Position numbers and translations under genes: made by a program
Shown: positions 36,601 to 51,600 of the stretch, piece after piece
Layout of the letters: the number at the start of each line of letters is the position of its first letter
Position numbering within the stretch: position 1 is the first letter of the stretch
The notes under the pieces: model-generated
The model's database searches: none
Seen by the model: only the letters and a program-made list of their open reading frames with translations
What the model was told of the DNA's origin: nothing
Assembly: GCA_032164245.1 (NCBI GenBank)
Contig: JAVMKO010000002.1
Coordinates: 92,269,340 to 92,333,339, forward strand
Direction: 5' to 3'
DNA: 64,000 nucleotides
DNA from: Sternotherus odoratus
Taxonomy: Eukaryota; Chordata; Testudines; Kinosternidae

Positions 36601-39600
36601 TTGAGAGAAACGAGGTGTGTCAGACCATCATTGTTCATAACTGAGAATTGCTTAAACATGTGTGCCATATACATAACAGTTACAGTTCAGCATAAGAGTT
36701 GTTGAGAGCAAAATAGAGCCTTGGATCAATCAGCCATTAAAGGAAAGCATACAGGCTTGCATGATTTCTAACCTAGAATTAAGTTACAGGTTAGATCCCC
36801 CCCCCCCATTTAATTATTTTCCTTTATACATTTCCGATGACTACAGATTTCATCTATTCCACAGCTATATCACATGTCCGAGAAGTGATTATTCCTTTAA
36901 TGGCTTCTTAAAGGTAATCCAGAAAGAACATCTGTTTCAACTTTAGAGTCTAAACAACAAAGATTATTGGCCCCGTAAGTAGGAAATCAGCAGAATTTAC
37001 TCATGAAAGCCGCATCACAGGCCAACATTCTTGAGATGTGTGCATGGAGATAAGCTGTACAGCTCCTGTTAGTGCGCACAGACCCATGTTAAAATTTCCC
37101 CTCCCAGTAGCAGGGGCAGATATGGTGATTTCCCTGCTTTGGTTGGAGTTCACCCCCTCTCTGAATAGAGTTAAATCATCCCTGCCAGTGAGAATTTGTC
37201 CTTTGAGCTCATAAAAATGCATCTGAAGAGCAAAATATTTTGCCTTTGGAATGGCTCAGATTCCAGGAAGCATTAGGTATATTTAAGAAATTCCTTTTGG
37301 GTATATCCCAACTCGCACCCCAAATAGTAACTCCACAAACATATGCACACACATCCATTTTCAAATATCACAATTTGGATGTTATTCAGTGCTATCAAAA
37401 TGCTCTGTTTAATTTTCACTATCAAAGTACAAACATTTCCAGCAAAGTGCACTTAAATATATTTGTTTGCCAAGTGGCGCCCTGGGCTACGTATATAAGA
37501 AGCCTTATGGAGAAAACAAATGATTACACTTCCAAATCTCTTGCTTTTCCTTTGCAGAAATACACATTTCTGACTAATGGAGAAATTTCTATGGGGACCT
37601 CTTATCAAAATGTTTAATGCCAGGCACCATTGGTTGGTTGAGTTAAGAATGAACTCCTGGAACCTTTAGTCTTATTCACCATCACTGATCATTAATGCTT
37701 TCCTGAGCACTGAGAAGATTTGTTTGGTGACCTATGAGAAATTACTTGCTAGATACAGTGCTGGTTCCAGTTGACAGGTATCAACATCATAATTCGGACT
37801 AAATAGCTCCCTTGTAGGCAGGGCCAATATTAACATGTCTTGAAGCATGGATTACCTGCGTGTCCCGAGGATCAAGGCATACTGAGAGCTCTGCTGCTGA
37901 CCATGCTATACCTGCTTAGTAAATGAAGCAGATTTAGAACCTGATCTTCAGGTCTGGCTGAATACTGCTCAGCACAGGACCTTAGGGCAAGAAGTAAAAG
38001 TGACTTGCTGCCACTTTGGCATTTCTGTAATCTGGGACTAGTTCAGAGCAGACTCCAGCCTGAATATTAATTGCCACTGTTTAGCTGGGACTGTTTTGGC
38101 AGCCAGAGATCACTGAAGCACAGATTCTATCCAGTCCCTCTATGTGCTGCCATTTTGAGTTTGGAGAGAATTTTAGTCAGTCTAGTCCATTCTCCTACAT
38201 TTTGGCAAGTGAGGTCAGTTTTTGAGCAAGTATAAGGGGAAAAAATAATAAAGGAAAAGCAAGGTATCAGACTTGTGGGCAATTTGCATATGCTAGGATT
38301 ATTGCAGATTCAATAGAAAGAATTTTTTTTTTTTAAAGTGAGAGGTGAGTAACTCAATATGACCTGGATGAGGCAGTGACCAGGAGTGTTTCTAGTGACT
38401 TATTATAAGGGTGAAGCCAGGGAATTACCAGCTCTAAATCTTCTGTGTCCTGACTCTAAACGTTCCAAGAACTTCCTAGCAATGAAAAGTATTTTCCCTC
38501 TTCTCCTTTATTGGTCTTTCTGTGGTTTGAACGATCATTTTCAAGAGCGAGGACAACACACTATTTACTTCTCTGTGGAGCTGTCATACCTCTCTGTCGC
38601 TTTCCTCCTGTTGTAGGAATGTGATGAATCACTAACTATTCTGGTCATGGGGCCAGTTTGTCCACTACATAGGAAAAAACTGAAGGGAACAGGAAACTTT
38701 GGATTCCCTCTGGTGTTGTTTCAACTTCTTTATTCCATTGGGCGAGCTGGGTTTGTTTCTTGGTGGGAGAGGCAGCAGGTTCCATTCACTACATCCTCCA
38801 GTGTCCTGAGGTCTGTAGAGATCTTGGGACACCTGTCTGAGGCCAGGATCTCTGCACATTGCTGTCTCGAACCCTCCTTTTGGCTCCCCACCCACTGACT
38901 GCAGTCCCTAAAAGCATCCTGCTGTGGCTGTTGAATGTAAGGGAAACACGTACAGGGTAGCGCAAAAGGGGTCAGCTTTATCTTAAGTGGCTGTGGGAAT
39001 GATAAGGTGGAGAGTGGCCCTCTTGCATCTTATGCCCTCTCTGTTCTCAGACATGTCCATGTAGGGGAAGGGGAATGCCTGGAAGTGATCACTTCTCCCC
39101 CTTTTACCAGACTAGCCACATCTGCCAGATCACTGTCTCCTCTTATTCAAAATAAAGTGCAGATGACTGGGCCCTTTAAAGGTGACCTCTTTTTGGTAAC
39201 TATGACCTATAGACCGTATTGTATGTACAGGAGAATATCCTAATCAGTAGTAGTATATTTGGATAATGTCATTCACAAAGTCCAGACAGTGAGCTGTTGG
39301 TCACTCTGTTTGATTTGGTTAGTAGGTTTTTAGATGCAGTTTTGATTTCAAGGCCCTATGACCAACACAATTAATAAGTGATTGTTCATGGGGAGGGAAG
39401 GGAAATAGAATGAATATAGGAAAAATGTGAAATTAAATTCCTTTCTTCACCATCCATGCTTATGCATGAAGGATTCCCTTGGTCTGTCAAAGAGAAAGTA
39501 AATAAGGAAGTGTTATTTACTCCTTCTCATAGCACAAGATCTAGGGTCACTAAAATAAATTAATAGGCAGCAAGTTTAAAACAAACAAAAGGAAGTATTT

Positions 39601-42600
39601 CTTTATGCAATGCACAGTCAACCTGTGAAACTCCTTGACAGAGGATGTTGAGAAGACCCAGACTATAGCAGGGTTCAAAAAAGAACTAGATACATTCACG
39701 AAGGATAGGTCCATCAATGGCTATTAACTAGGATGGGCAGGGATGGTGTCCCTAGCCTCCGTTAGCCAGAAACTGGGAATGGGTGACAGGGTGGATCATT
39801 TGATGATTACCTGTTCTGTTCATTCCCTCTGGGGCACCTGACATTGGCCACTATCAGAAGACAGGATACTGAACCAGATGGACCTTTTGTCTGACCTAAT
39901 ATGGCCATTCTTATGTCACCTACCTGCTTCCCCAGTCTTGAGACTTAGCTTTGCAGCTACTGTTCTCTGGTTGAGGAGCTCTCAATAGCAGTCCATCCAG
40001 TACTATTCCTTTAATAACTGCATGGTTGGAGTTAGCCCAACTTTTCTCTTTTTCAGTGGCAGAATGCCTTGCTGCTGTATTATATTGCTGCCTTCACCAG
40101 CTGACTGATGGACCACGAGACAAGTTGAATAATGAAAACTGAGGGGATGGTGGTATCTTTCCAAGGCTAGCCTTGGCGGCATACTGTGTGCTCTGATGGT
40201 TCATTTATTGTATCTTATTCAGTAGAAATTGGCTTTGTAGAAAGCCAATGCATTTCTTTCATGTTGTCAAGGCCGAAGAAGTTTGAAATGAAAAGATCCG
40301 AAGGCAACATTGAATGGGCATGAGCAGTTAAAAGATGGGTTATGTAATATACAAATAATTATACGTTTGAAATGGAAGGGATCAGTTTTAAGATAATTAT
40401 TTTCCTAAGTCAACATTCACAATCCCCTAATTCATTATTTCCACTGTGCTGCTAGCAACACTATGAACCCAAAGCAGGGTGGTTTTATGCTCTTCTGCCA
40501 ATGTGGTAATTCCCACAGCCAGGGATTTTGAGGTCAGGGAGAAAGAATTAACTTTTCTTCTTTGTGATCCAGCATTGAGTATACACAAATTGTATCGTAT
40601 AAAGTTACTCTAAAGCATAGGCATGTGCTCAGTTTTGAAAATTAGGGGGAATGTTTGTTCTTCATAGCAACCTTACTTAACTACCTCAAATATGTATGGT
40701 AAGCAAGAGGTCCCAAAGGAATCTACATAATAAACTACAGTATGCTTATTGTGTTATAACCCCTCCCCCCGTACGTATGTGTCACACACACACACACACA
40801 CATTCAAAACATATGATACGCATGTGATAATTTTATTATGCATTGTTGACTGTTTCTCTTCCTCTTCTCCTGAGATGTAGAATTCTTCCCTTCCTCAGAA
40901 TTAGTTTCCCTGATGCAGAAAATGGACAAGATTCAGTCTGGCATGAATACCAATTTTTCTAGACCATGAAAAGCTTCAGTTTTAAATCACACTACATGGT
41001 TAGAAATGGGAACTTTATACCATTGGGAAAAGGGTTCCCAGCTTTTTAATGGGGCCCAGCATTTGCATCAAGCCCTAGAAGATCCCGTGAAAGACGACTT
41101 TAAATCTGTGACAATTTAAAATTTAGAAAAGACTTGTGAATAAATGTTTAGATTTTTTTTGAGCCTTGCACAGCTGAAATCATGGGTAGTGATTTGTAGA
41201 AGTGTTGAGCACCTGCAATTCCCGCTGGCAGTCAGTGGGAGATGTGAGCATTCAGGACCTCTGAAAATCAGTCTCATGATAACTAAGGCCCTGATCCTGC
41301 AATGTGGATAAAACCTTTATACCACACCACGTTGTGCATACCCATGTAGGTACAGTAGAACTTCAGAGTTATGAACGGACAAGTAAACTACACACCTCAT
41401 TTGTAACTGGAAGTGTGTAATCAGGCAGCTGGGGTGATTCTGAGGTTCTACTGTATTAAATGTACATATAGATAGCATGGGTGTTTTCTCTAATAAAATT
41501 TCAAACAAACAATTCTTAGTGTTATGTTTTATCATGGTATAGTTAGAGGGGGCGAAAAACCATGCATATATATAAGGCATCACATTATATATTGCTCAAG
41601 GTGCAGAAGAAGAAAATGGTGCAAGCATAAGTTATGGACATTGGTTTCTTGGTTGATAGAAAACCTGTAAGGAACAGATTTTAGATAATTATGCACATTA
41701 GCACTAAACAAAATGAAACAAAAATACAGCATATTCTTGTTGGAGTAGCTTTATCCGTTGGATAAGGATGTTAAATGCCTGCATTAGAGTTTGGGTCATA
41801 GCAGGTTAGAAGATGACCAGCGTAGGGGTGAGTGCGCCCTCAGTCAGTGAAGAGGCAGTCTCCTAGCATTGTAAACCACATCCTTCTGTTTCTGCGAAAC
41901 AGTTAGAAAATAAGTGTTTGATCTTGAAAACCATGCTATATATACTGCTTTCTCATTCCCTTTAAAGTAGTGCTTAGTCATTTACTTTCAAAATAACTTT
42001 CAGGGGTGCTCCTATTTCAATTTGTTCTTCTTTGATTCCCTTGCTCTAACCTTCCTTTTCAGATACTGTAAATTACTTCTAAATGGTTAGCTCTCTAAAC
42101 TAGATTTCCTGCGTTAATGGCATGCTGTAACCATAGTGCTGCAGACTACTGTTAGTTTAATTCAGGGCAAGAGGGCTAAGTGAAAATTACAATTTTAAGA
42201 TTATCACTCTCCATGTAAATGAAATCTATGGCATTGGAGCTTCTTGTAAAGAAATTGCCTTTGAGCATTGAAAGTAGAATGAAAGTTAGGGCTAGAGTTT
42301 TCTTTTACTTTTATCCCAGTGTAAGGAGCAACCTGTATCTGTATTGCCCCAAAAGCAGCACAGGGAGGGAATTGTGACTCTGAAGGTCTAAGGCACAACC
42401 AAGATCTTGGATTGAATGGTCAATGAAGTAGTGAGTGGGTAAAAGTAAATACTATATTGTTGCCCTTTGCTGGTGAGTTTCCATGACTAATGCTTCCACA
42501 AAAGTGGATGGTGGTGTTTGTCTTATTGGGCTGGTCTTCACTGGGGGGAGATCGGCTGTAGATATGCAATTTCAGCTACGTTATTAATTCGGCGTATCTA

Positions 42601-45600
42601 CAGCCAACTTACCTGCCGTCCTTACGGCAGCGTGCTCCCCCGTCGACTTCAGCTTGTGCCTTTTGGCGAGCTGGAGTTCTGGAGTCAACATGGGCGCCGC
42701 TGGCGATCGATTTATCGTGTCTCGTCAAGACGTGATAAATCGAATCACCAAAAGATCGATCCCTCCCCGCTGTAGTGAAGACAAGCCTATAACACAGGGT
42801 TTCTCAAACTGGGGGTCGCGACCCCCTGGGGGGTCGCCGAGCACTCCCCAGGGGGTTGCGAGCTCCTGCCGCCGCAACTCACGGCGGGGACTGGGGGCTG
42901 GCGCGCAGCCGGCAGCCCGCCCGTGGCGGGGACTGGAGGGGTCGTGCCCCGCCGACGGAGCTGCAAAAGGGGTCGCGGTCTCAAGAAGTTTGAGAACCGC
43001 TGCTATAACAGATACTCAAGTCAAAGTCCATGTCCTCTCCCTCCCTGTCCATTGCTGGTAGGTGGGGTGGGCTTTGAGGAGCCTGCTTAGTGCTCGGTCC
43101 ATCAAAGCTTACCTATGGACATCCCTAAAAGAGGCTGGGTCAGGCTTTAAGGGCAAGTACATTGTCACATAGGCATATCCACGTGGTCCCACATAGATAG
43201 GGAACAACCTGACCTTTGGGCTGCAGCAGTGGCCATGGAGTAGCTATACTGCCACTTTGCAGACTTGTGGAGTAGATGTCCCCCTCCACTTTCAGATCCC
43301 ATTAGAAACCTTCCCCCCACCTCCCATCCCTCTGCCTAGGGGTGACTAATGCTTGATACAGATGGAAGGAGAAGGAGTAATTCCCTTATTCAGACAGACT
43401 TAAAGTATTGTCATGGTGGGAGAAGGCTCCTCTATTTACTCCTGAGTCGTAATCATATGATGCCTTATTTGTTTAAGTGCTGACTATATTACTAGGTTGC
43501 ACAAGACACAAGTAGAAGCTGGCTGTGCCAAAGAGCTAGCAGTGTGAAATCCTACACATTTTGAACTTTAGACTTGCAGCAATATTCATTTTATCAATAT
43601 TGAAATAGTTTTCATTAATAATTGAACCAATAAATAGTTACAGAAAGCATTCACTGTAATAGGGCCATTCTGAATATGAATTTGATCTGCCAGGCCAAAG
43701 AACTTAAGGGTATGTCTATACTGCAATGTAAGCCCTGGGTTCAAACTGAGACTCAAGCCTAACCCCCCTTCTGTATACCCACAAATAGTGGTAGTCCAGG
43801 GCTAGGACCAGGATCCTGATACCCCATGGGGGTGGAGAGTCTGAGCTTGAGTCAAGACAGGAATTTGCAACATAGATGAAGCCCTTCTGAATTCAGAGTC
43901 TGGGAGTCTGTCAAAAGTATTTCACAACCACGCAGGCCAACTTCCTTTGTTCTCTGAACAGTCAAGTTTTCCCACACTGTACCACAAAGAAAGGGCTAGA
44001 GAGTGGTCACATTTTGGGAGATGCTAGGAAGTCTGGGATATGAGTAGTTGATGTCGGACATGCACAATGAGGAATAGATATTGGAGCCCCAGGTTTGGGT
44101 CCCAGGGTTCAGCAGTTCCTAATCTGAAATTACAGATGAGTGTAGATGCTCAAACTCTAGGTTAGCAAATCCAGGGTCTGCTAACTTGAGTTCTGCTGAC
44201 CCTGGGCTTACTTTACAGTGTAGACATACCCTAAGAGACCATAACCCTGAACTGTTTATTTAACATGTGACTTTCATGTGGAAAATAAGTCAGATGCAGT
44301 AGTGCTTGGGAAATCCTGTGAACTAAGGCTGTCTAATGACAGATACTAACTTGGTCTAGATTCACAGCTTAATATGTTGTGCGCTTGAGGTGAATATTCA
44401 AGAAAAGAACTGCAGAAAAATAAAGTAAATATAATCTTAACCATCTAGGTTCCCATATCCTGTCCATCACTGAGGTATCTGAGCACCTTACACATTTATT
44501 AGAAAGAACAAGAGAGCTTTATTTGTTTTAACTCTGTGGGTTTTGTGGGGCAGTGGAAGAAGGAAGTGTCATGTTTTGCTTTGAATGACGGAGGCTTGTG
44601 GCTATTCTGAGCTCTTCTGGGAGTGAATTTCACTCGAGGGCTCTGTCTCCTGCACACACAGGCCTCACTGTTGAGGTTGACAGTTCCCATTACTGTGGCT
44701 AGAGCAGAACTCCTTGTTCTGGGCCTCATTGCTTCCAGCCTCTGCTGCTTGGGCATGCACCAGGAGGAGAGACCTCAAGGAGGTTGGTGCATTATGGGGA
44801 GTAATGGGCAGAACCAAGATTCAATCCACTTCCACCCCTGCCCATGTGTGTGGAAGGATAAAAAACAGCCATGCAGGGGCTGCTGTTACTCCTGGATGGG
44901 ACTGTTGAATGACCTGCACTCTGGCCCATAGCGTTTGATCCTTTTGCCCTTAGTCAAGCAAAACTCTCCTTTCAAAGGGACTTTACTGGGAGATTTGCCC
45001 ATGAAACAAGGTCAACTCCTTTATTCTTTTCCCTCCTTGATTTACCCTGGTTTCTTGTCATAGGTGAGCAATTCTATATAGCTTTTTCCACAGTCACAAA
45101 AGGAAGCTGTTGTGCTCTCCAGCAATGAAACCTATGGCCAGGTAACATTCCACATTTCTCTTTGTTTTTGTTTTAGGTCAATTTTGTAGCCTGTCAACTG
45201 TTCGCCTTGTTGGCTGCTTTTTGGTTTCGCATTTATTTGAGCCCCAGCAACGTCAGTTCTGTTGTTCGTCATGCATTTGCCACTCTCTTTGGAATATACT
45301 TTGCTGTTTTCTGTTTTGGATGGTGAGTATTTATTAGATAAGCAAATGATGCTAGCAATTATGTTTTATTTCATGTTGGGTTTCCTAGATTATTTGTGTT
45401 CAGTTCTGAGATAACTTGTGTGTTGCAGTCCTGCAAAACAACCACCACCTACCTGCCCCCAGAACAAACTGGAATGACTTGTAGATGTTTATTTGCAGCA
45501 GTGTTGTGGTCCTGTTGTTTCCCACAACATTAGAGAGACAAGGTGGGTGAGGTAATAATACTGGTCCAGCTTCTGTTGTTGAGAGAGAGAAGCTGAAGAA

Positions 45601-48600
45601 GAGCTCTATGTAGCTCGAGAGCTTGTCTCTCTCACCAGTAGATGTTGATCGAATAGAAGAGATTCCCTCACCCCCCCTTGACTCTTTCATATGTTGTATT
45701 TACCTATGGCAAGCACCAAAGAGACACCATCACCCAAGAAAACATAAAAATATATCTTCATTAGAGGAGGTGCATCCATTGTTGAATATTCAATTTGATT
45801 ATTTAAAAAAATGTTTTAGACTCAAAATGGTTGACAGGCTTTATTTGAAGCACTGTTCTAGTCACGCAGTAAGAACTGCGTTGTGGGGGGGTTCCATGTT
45901 TACTGGCTCCATCTCAAATGTAGTTTTCTTACACGTCAGGAAAGGGATTTCCCCCCCCCCCCCATCAGCCCTGCAGTCTTACTCTGAATCTATCTAAATG
46001 TTTATCTTTTTGTTTTCAAGGTACTCAATCCATATTTTTGTACTGGTGATGATGAGCTATGGCATCATGAACATTGCAAGTATTCCCAACATCCACAGGT
46101 AAAGTTACATGGGGCTTACCCTGTCCCATCCAGAGACTGGCAGCAACAAAGTTCATTTTGGTACCTTATCTCTCTGTTCTCAAGGCCTCCACTCAGTAGC
46201 AGCAGTTTTATGGTTTTAACTACAGAATCAACTCTATTGTCTAAATTTTGTGGATTTTTAGGTATTGTATCACATCTGACTATCACAGAGAGGGAAGGCA
46301 TTTTGTACTTTGGCCAGTTTAGCCCCTCCTGCACCTTCAGCAATTTACATGGAGACCTCTTGTCTTTAAGTTGTTATTGCAGACTATGTCAAGCCACACT
46401 CGCTTCAGCTGAGCAGGAAGGGGGAGGGGCCGCCGGCAGCAGCTGGCATATGGGAGCAGCTCAGCTGAGCTATGCGAAGGGGTGGGTGCCCCCCGGTAGC
46501 CAGTGTCCAGCAAAAAGGGGAGCCAACTTAGGGGAAAGTTGCTACTGCAGCTGAGCAGGACCCCTACCTTAGAGTGAAAATACAAGCAAGATACTTAATT
46601 AATCTCCAATAAATGGAGTAAAGAAGATGGAAATAAAATTTAAAAATATGAAATGATTTTTAATGTATTGACAAATATGTTGTGTGATTTCACAGTACCT
46701 GCATTGATTATACGGCTACTTTTATACCTGATTTAGAATTTAATGCAACACTGACACAGTAGAGTAGTGTTTTTTTTACAATTTGCATATATGTCCATAT
46801 ATTAAAATTTATTCACGGTCGCTTCGGCCCGTGAAGCCCCTTCAAAGATCTAATATAGCCCTCGTCTCATAAAGTTTGGAGACCCCTTGCTTAGACATAC
46901 ACCTGTGGTCACTGTAGTACCTGAAGACAGAATCCCTATGCTTGCTTTATTATTTGGTAGGAGCTCTCTGAGGGTCTATGTTAGTTATGTGTGCATCAAC
47001 CTTCTCCCCTTCTGCCTTGTCAGTTCTTCAGAGGCTCTTTCTCCAGTGAGTCTAGTGTCCAGTCTAGTACATTTTTAAAAGTAGGATTTGTTTATAAATA
47101 CCTTACAGTGGCAGGCAGTAAAATTAAATAAGTGATGTGCAAAGTACTAATTGTCGCTACAGGTAAATGACGACTTGCAACTGTACATGGTGGCTCTTCT
47201 ATGAAGTACCCCACATGTATCAACCAATACCAGGCAGAACGGGAAAAGATATAAAGGAGCAGGCATCCAGCCTAGGATCCAAGATGGTTCCAAACAGGCT
47301 GGGGCAGGCAGCAGAGAGCCCTGGTAGCACTGCAGCAAGATTTTCATGGAAAGGGTGTGAGAGAGTGGCATAATTGGAGGCCACTTTTGACAAGGTGGCC
47401 ACATGGCACAGTCAGAAGGCAGAGCCAAAACTATAACCAGAAATCCTGATGTAGTTGCTAACTAGCACTACACTGCCTGCGTGAAAAGAGACTAGAGAGA
47501 AAAGGTGCTAAAATATGCTTTGTTTCTTTCTTGGTCAGTACTGTTGCCTGTATCTTGGGGAAAGAAGGGAGCAATCTGTTGTTCTGGATCAGTGGACCAA
47601 ATTGTAGAAACCAGATCTACAGCTAGAAATCCAGTATTTATTCATGCCTGCATAGGAAAATGAGAAGAAATGGGCGTACATTCAAGTTAAAGGATTTTCC
47701 TCTCTGTTACTGTTTAGCCAATTCATGATGGAAAAAATAGCCTATGTTGCCGCACAAATGAAGCCAGTTTACATAATGTTGTTGGCTATTAGAGTGCAAC
47801 AGTGAGTCATACTTTAAACTGCACTGGTTTGAAATGGTGATGGAACATGCTGAAAATCTTATCACGGCTGGGGAGGTTGGAACAGGACCATTCCCCACTC
47901 TTAGCAATAGTTTTGTGGCTCAAACGTGGCATGTTCAAACTAATTGAGGCAACAATTAATTTAAATGATAAATTTTAGGGATTAAAATGATGCTTGAAAA
48001 ATGTAGACAACAGCCGCTGGCTTAAAGACCTGAGCCTGTAGGCGCTAACTTTCCCCGGCACTGGTGGGTGTTTGTGCCCCTGGCCCCGCCCTTGGTCCTA
48101 CCCCAACTCCACCCCTTCCCTGCCCCCATTCCAACCAACCCCTTCTCCAAAGTCCCTGCTCGTACTGGACCCCTTCCCCAAATCCCCGCCGTGGCTCTGC
48201 CTCCTTCCCTGAGCTCGCTGCGTCCCATCCCCCCAGCCGCGCAAAACAGCTGTTTCGTGGTGCAAGCGCTTGGGGGGAGGGGGAGAGCAGGATGGAGCGG
48301 CGCACTCAGGGGAGGAGGCGGGGTGGAGGTGTGCTGGGCCGGGGCGCTATCGTTGAGTGCAAAGCACCCACCAGTTTTTCCCTGTGGGTTCCCCAGCCCC
48401 AGAGCACCCACGTAGTCGGTGCCTATGGCTGAACCTATTCATACGGTTTTAATACATTGGGTCCCTAAGCCATGCCTCATTCCTTCAGCAGTGTACAAGA
48501 TTATTAATAGTGGGGCTATAAAAAAGTATATTTTCTCAGGCAAGAGATTTCTCATGGAGTGAGGTAAAAAGGAGACTAAGGGGAATAATGAAAGTATAAA

Positions 48601-51600
48601 TACATGAATAAATTTAATCTGCACCCTTCCTATTCCCCATCAGCCTAGTCTCTGCATAGGCTACCTACCCCAGACACAGCTGGTATTCTGTCTTCCTCTA
48701 CTGGTTTGAGCCAGGAGGGCTGTAGTGGGTCAAACCTAGGGATGTGTTTATTTTTTTAAATCAATACTCAGAACAGATAAACGAGGTCCTGCTGCCTGCC
48801 TCTTCCTAAAGCCTCTTCCACATACAGTTTCTTTCCCTGTTCATACAACATGTGTCTCAAGCCAGGTTTTACACCTAGCCGTTGTGGAGAATCTCCTTCC
48901 AGGATCTTCATCCTAACACTGGGTCTCCTACGGGAGCCTTTCTGCTACCCGTCCAGTTCTTTGACCATTTCATCTTCTGTTCTGTTCCCCCTTCTGGTTT
49001 GTCCTGACTTGGACCCGGTGTCCCACGTCTTGCACTTGCCAGTCTTCCAGCCTGGTCTTCTGCTGGCTAATTCGTGCCACTGCTGTTTGGGTGTGAATGC
49101 CTTGATTTCCCAATCATTAGGTTCCTGACTGTCCCCTGCTGCTTGGATTCTATGGTCCTGGTCTCCAGTTGGCTGGTTTTGGTGATGTGATGTTGGACCC
49201 TGATGGCCTTAGTTCTAGATCGGTTCTTAGAATTGGTTACCTGTTCTCTTCTCAGTTTGGTGTTTCAGCCTTCTGGTGCTCTGCTGCTCCATTCTGGTCT
49301 GCCAAATCTTGGTTCTGTTGGTCTCCTTCCTGCTCTTCTGGCTCCAGGCTCTCATTGGCAGCCTACCTCAACCGGCATCCTCTTTCCTGTTCTCATTATC
49401 CCTGTCCATAATGGGAGAGGCAGAGGAAGTAACAGGGTTTGAGGATCACCCTTCCTTGTGCTGCACCAAAGATCTACAACACTGCACTCCTTAAACCAGT
49501 GATACTCAGACTGCGGCCCATGAGCTGCATTCCCATGTAGCCCATGACTCTTTAATGTGTCTCCTGCATATCTTTGCAGCATATTATATCAAAATTATTC
49601 AAAAATTTAATTACTAACCAACCAGGATGCTTTTACTGTGTTATTAACCAGTTAAGTTATGAACTTGCACTAAGTTATTAACTTATTTGCTGTGAGTCTT
49701 ATGTATATTACAGCAGTCCTCTCTGGTTCAGGAGCCAAATTAGCGATCAGCAGTACTCAAAAGAGCCACAGTAGTGTGAAATATTTCCCCTCTCATAGTG
49801 TTTTACTATAGTACTATTCATATTTAATGAAACAATGAATTCACGCTACTGTGACTCTTTTGGGTACTGCTGATCACTAATTTGGCTCCTGAACCACTGA
49901 GGTCCGAGTATCACTGCCTTAAACTATTAGAATGTCAGAATACAGGATGCCACTAGCAATCCTGCCTAACCTAATTTTACACTCACTCAGGACACAAACC
50001 AGAGAGTAGATTTTTCAAACCCCAGTTAAAGAATACTTTCTGTGTGGAAAAACTTTGCATAGCAGCCTATTTGAGCACATAAAGCCAAATATTACAAATA
50101 ACAATGCATGGTTATTATGTACTCTTAAAGCATAATTATATTCTCTTCTCTCTCGCTGTTTTCTATAGACTTGCAATATGAGATTCTCAAGTATTTCTGG
50201 GGTGTGTATATATGTATGTACACAGAACAGAAAGGAGTGGATAATCTTTAACAGTATGTTAAATGTGAGCTGGCTTCAAACACTTGAATTCTAGGACATA
50301 ATTTTCCAAAGTGACTAGTAGTTTTGAGTGTCTCAATTTTGATTATTATTCTGATGTATAAATTTGCCCTCCTTTTTTGTTTTGCCTGTGTGAGCTGAAT
50401 GTAAAGCCTTGATTCTGCTTCGGTTGGTAACTGTTCTGTTTGTTTGTTCTGTTTAGGTACTCCTTTGTGGTAGCCATGGGATACCTCACATTGTGTCACA
50501 TTAGCCGAATATACATATTTAATTATGGTATTCTTACTACAGATTTCTCTGGGTGAGTATCCATCTTGTGTACTATATCTATTGATAAATTGTAAGGTCA
50601 GTTGCTTGATCACACTTTGGCTCGTTATGAAATATATTCAAGAGGTACATGAACTAATAACACTCTTTATTGATATAAGCCAATAATATAGAACAGGAAA
50701 AAACTTTCAATATGATGCCAGTTTCTGGGAAGCCACCTCATGTAGCATTGTTACATTCACTTTACACGGAAGGTCTGCTTCCCAAATTTACACACCTAAA
50801 GCCATCTTTTTATCCCCACCCGTTGACAAGTAAAAGGTACTGTGTACATCATCTGAAACTAGATTTAACCAATCCGCTTTCTACCTTGGGGTTTTTTGGG
50901 GGGGGAGGGGGAAACATGATGTACCTCTTATCTCATTGTTCTGAACACATGCACTTCAGGTATCAAGGGACATGAAGAAACCACTTATGAATATTCTATC
51001 CTGGCATAAACCTGTCTTGTCCTTTTTCCTTTGGGACATTTCAGTATTGGCTTGTGAGAATAACTCCCTACCTGTTACTGGTAATATAGAAAAATACTCA
51101 TATGTCCCCACCCAGACCATTTTCCTATCTCCCTAAGCCAAAGCTTACTTTAACTAATGCATAGTTTTATGGGATACCTGACAGTGGTGGACAGAATTGT
51201 AGGGAGAGCATAATATAGTCCGTTAACAACATAACTTCCCAATACTTATATTAACACTAATCCTACCATATATGTATTGGCTAACAATATAATGTATTAA
51301 ATTAGTTTAGGACAGTAATTTAGTATAGTTCCAAGACTGCCTTTTGTGGCTTTCTTTTAATCTTGTTTACTTAATCTTTCATGAAATACTTGTTCAAACT
51401 AAATAATGCACGATGTGAGACTGACTGTTATTTCCATTAGGCAGTGAGGTGTACCTGTGTGTGTTCTTGAACAACAGCACCTTGCCAGAGGTGGGGAGGG
51501 TCTGCTTATTTGCTTCTCCAACTTGGGTGGGGATGGGAGAGTAAGTTCCAAAGTTACTCTGTGGTGGTGGAGTGGGTCCTAAGTTATCTTCCTATTTGCC

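Larger units (their letters stand above)
5836..45176 (+). other. MBOAT1: MBOAT1 intron 1
   Basis: A 39.3-kb first intron from GTACAA to TTTTAG. It carries most of the transposons listed here, including the Harbinger with its own genes. The parts not covered by a named element (about 5906-7005, 7341-7851, 8779-9359, 9804-11474, 12681-13451, 19619-20053, 22090-23610, 24884-26885, 30685-31427, 35585-39555, 39921-41350, 41456-42527, 44235-45176) are AT-rich and show no gene or clear element. Confidence 0.9.
46099..50456 (+). other. MBOAT1: MBOAT1 intron 3
   Basis: 4.4 kb holding a hAT fragment, a GC-rich MITE and a 420-bp hAT. The remaining stretches (46099-46760, 46889-48035, 48430-49488, 49925-50450) show nothing I can name. 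Confidence 0.85.
5739..50504 (+). other. Overlapping upstream reading frame of the MBOAT1 transcript
   Basis: ATG 5739-5741 lies 7 bases before the MBOAT1 start and is in a different frame. After splicing exons 1-4 exactly as MBOAT1 does, the frame stays open for 122 codons and stops at TAG 50502-50504. Its Kozak context is weaker (G at -3, C at +4). It could be translated by scanning ribosomes and lower MBOAT1 output, or it could be chance. The peptide matches nothing I recognise. Confidence 0.4.
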
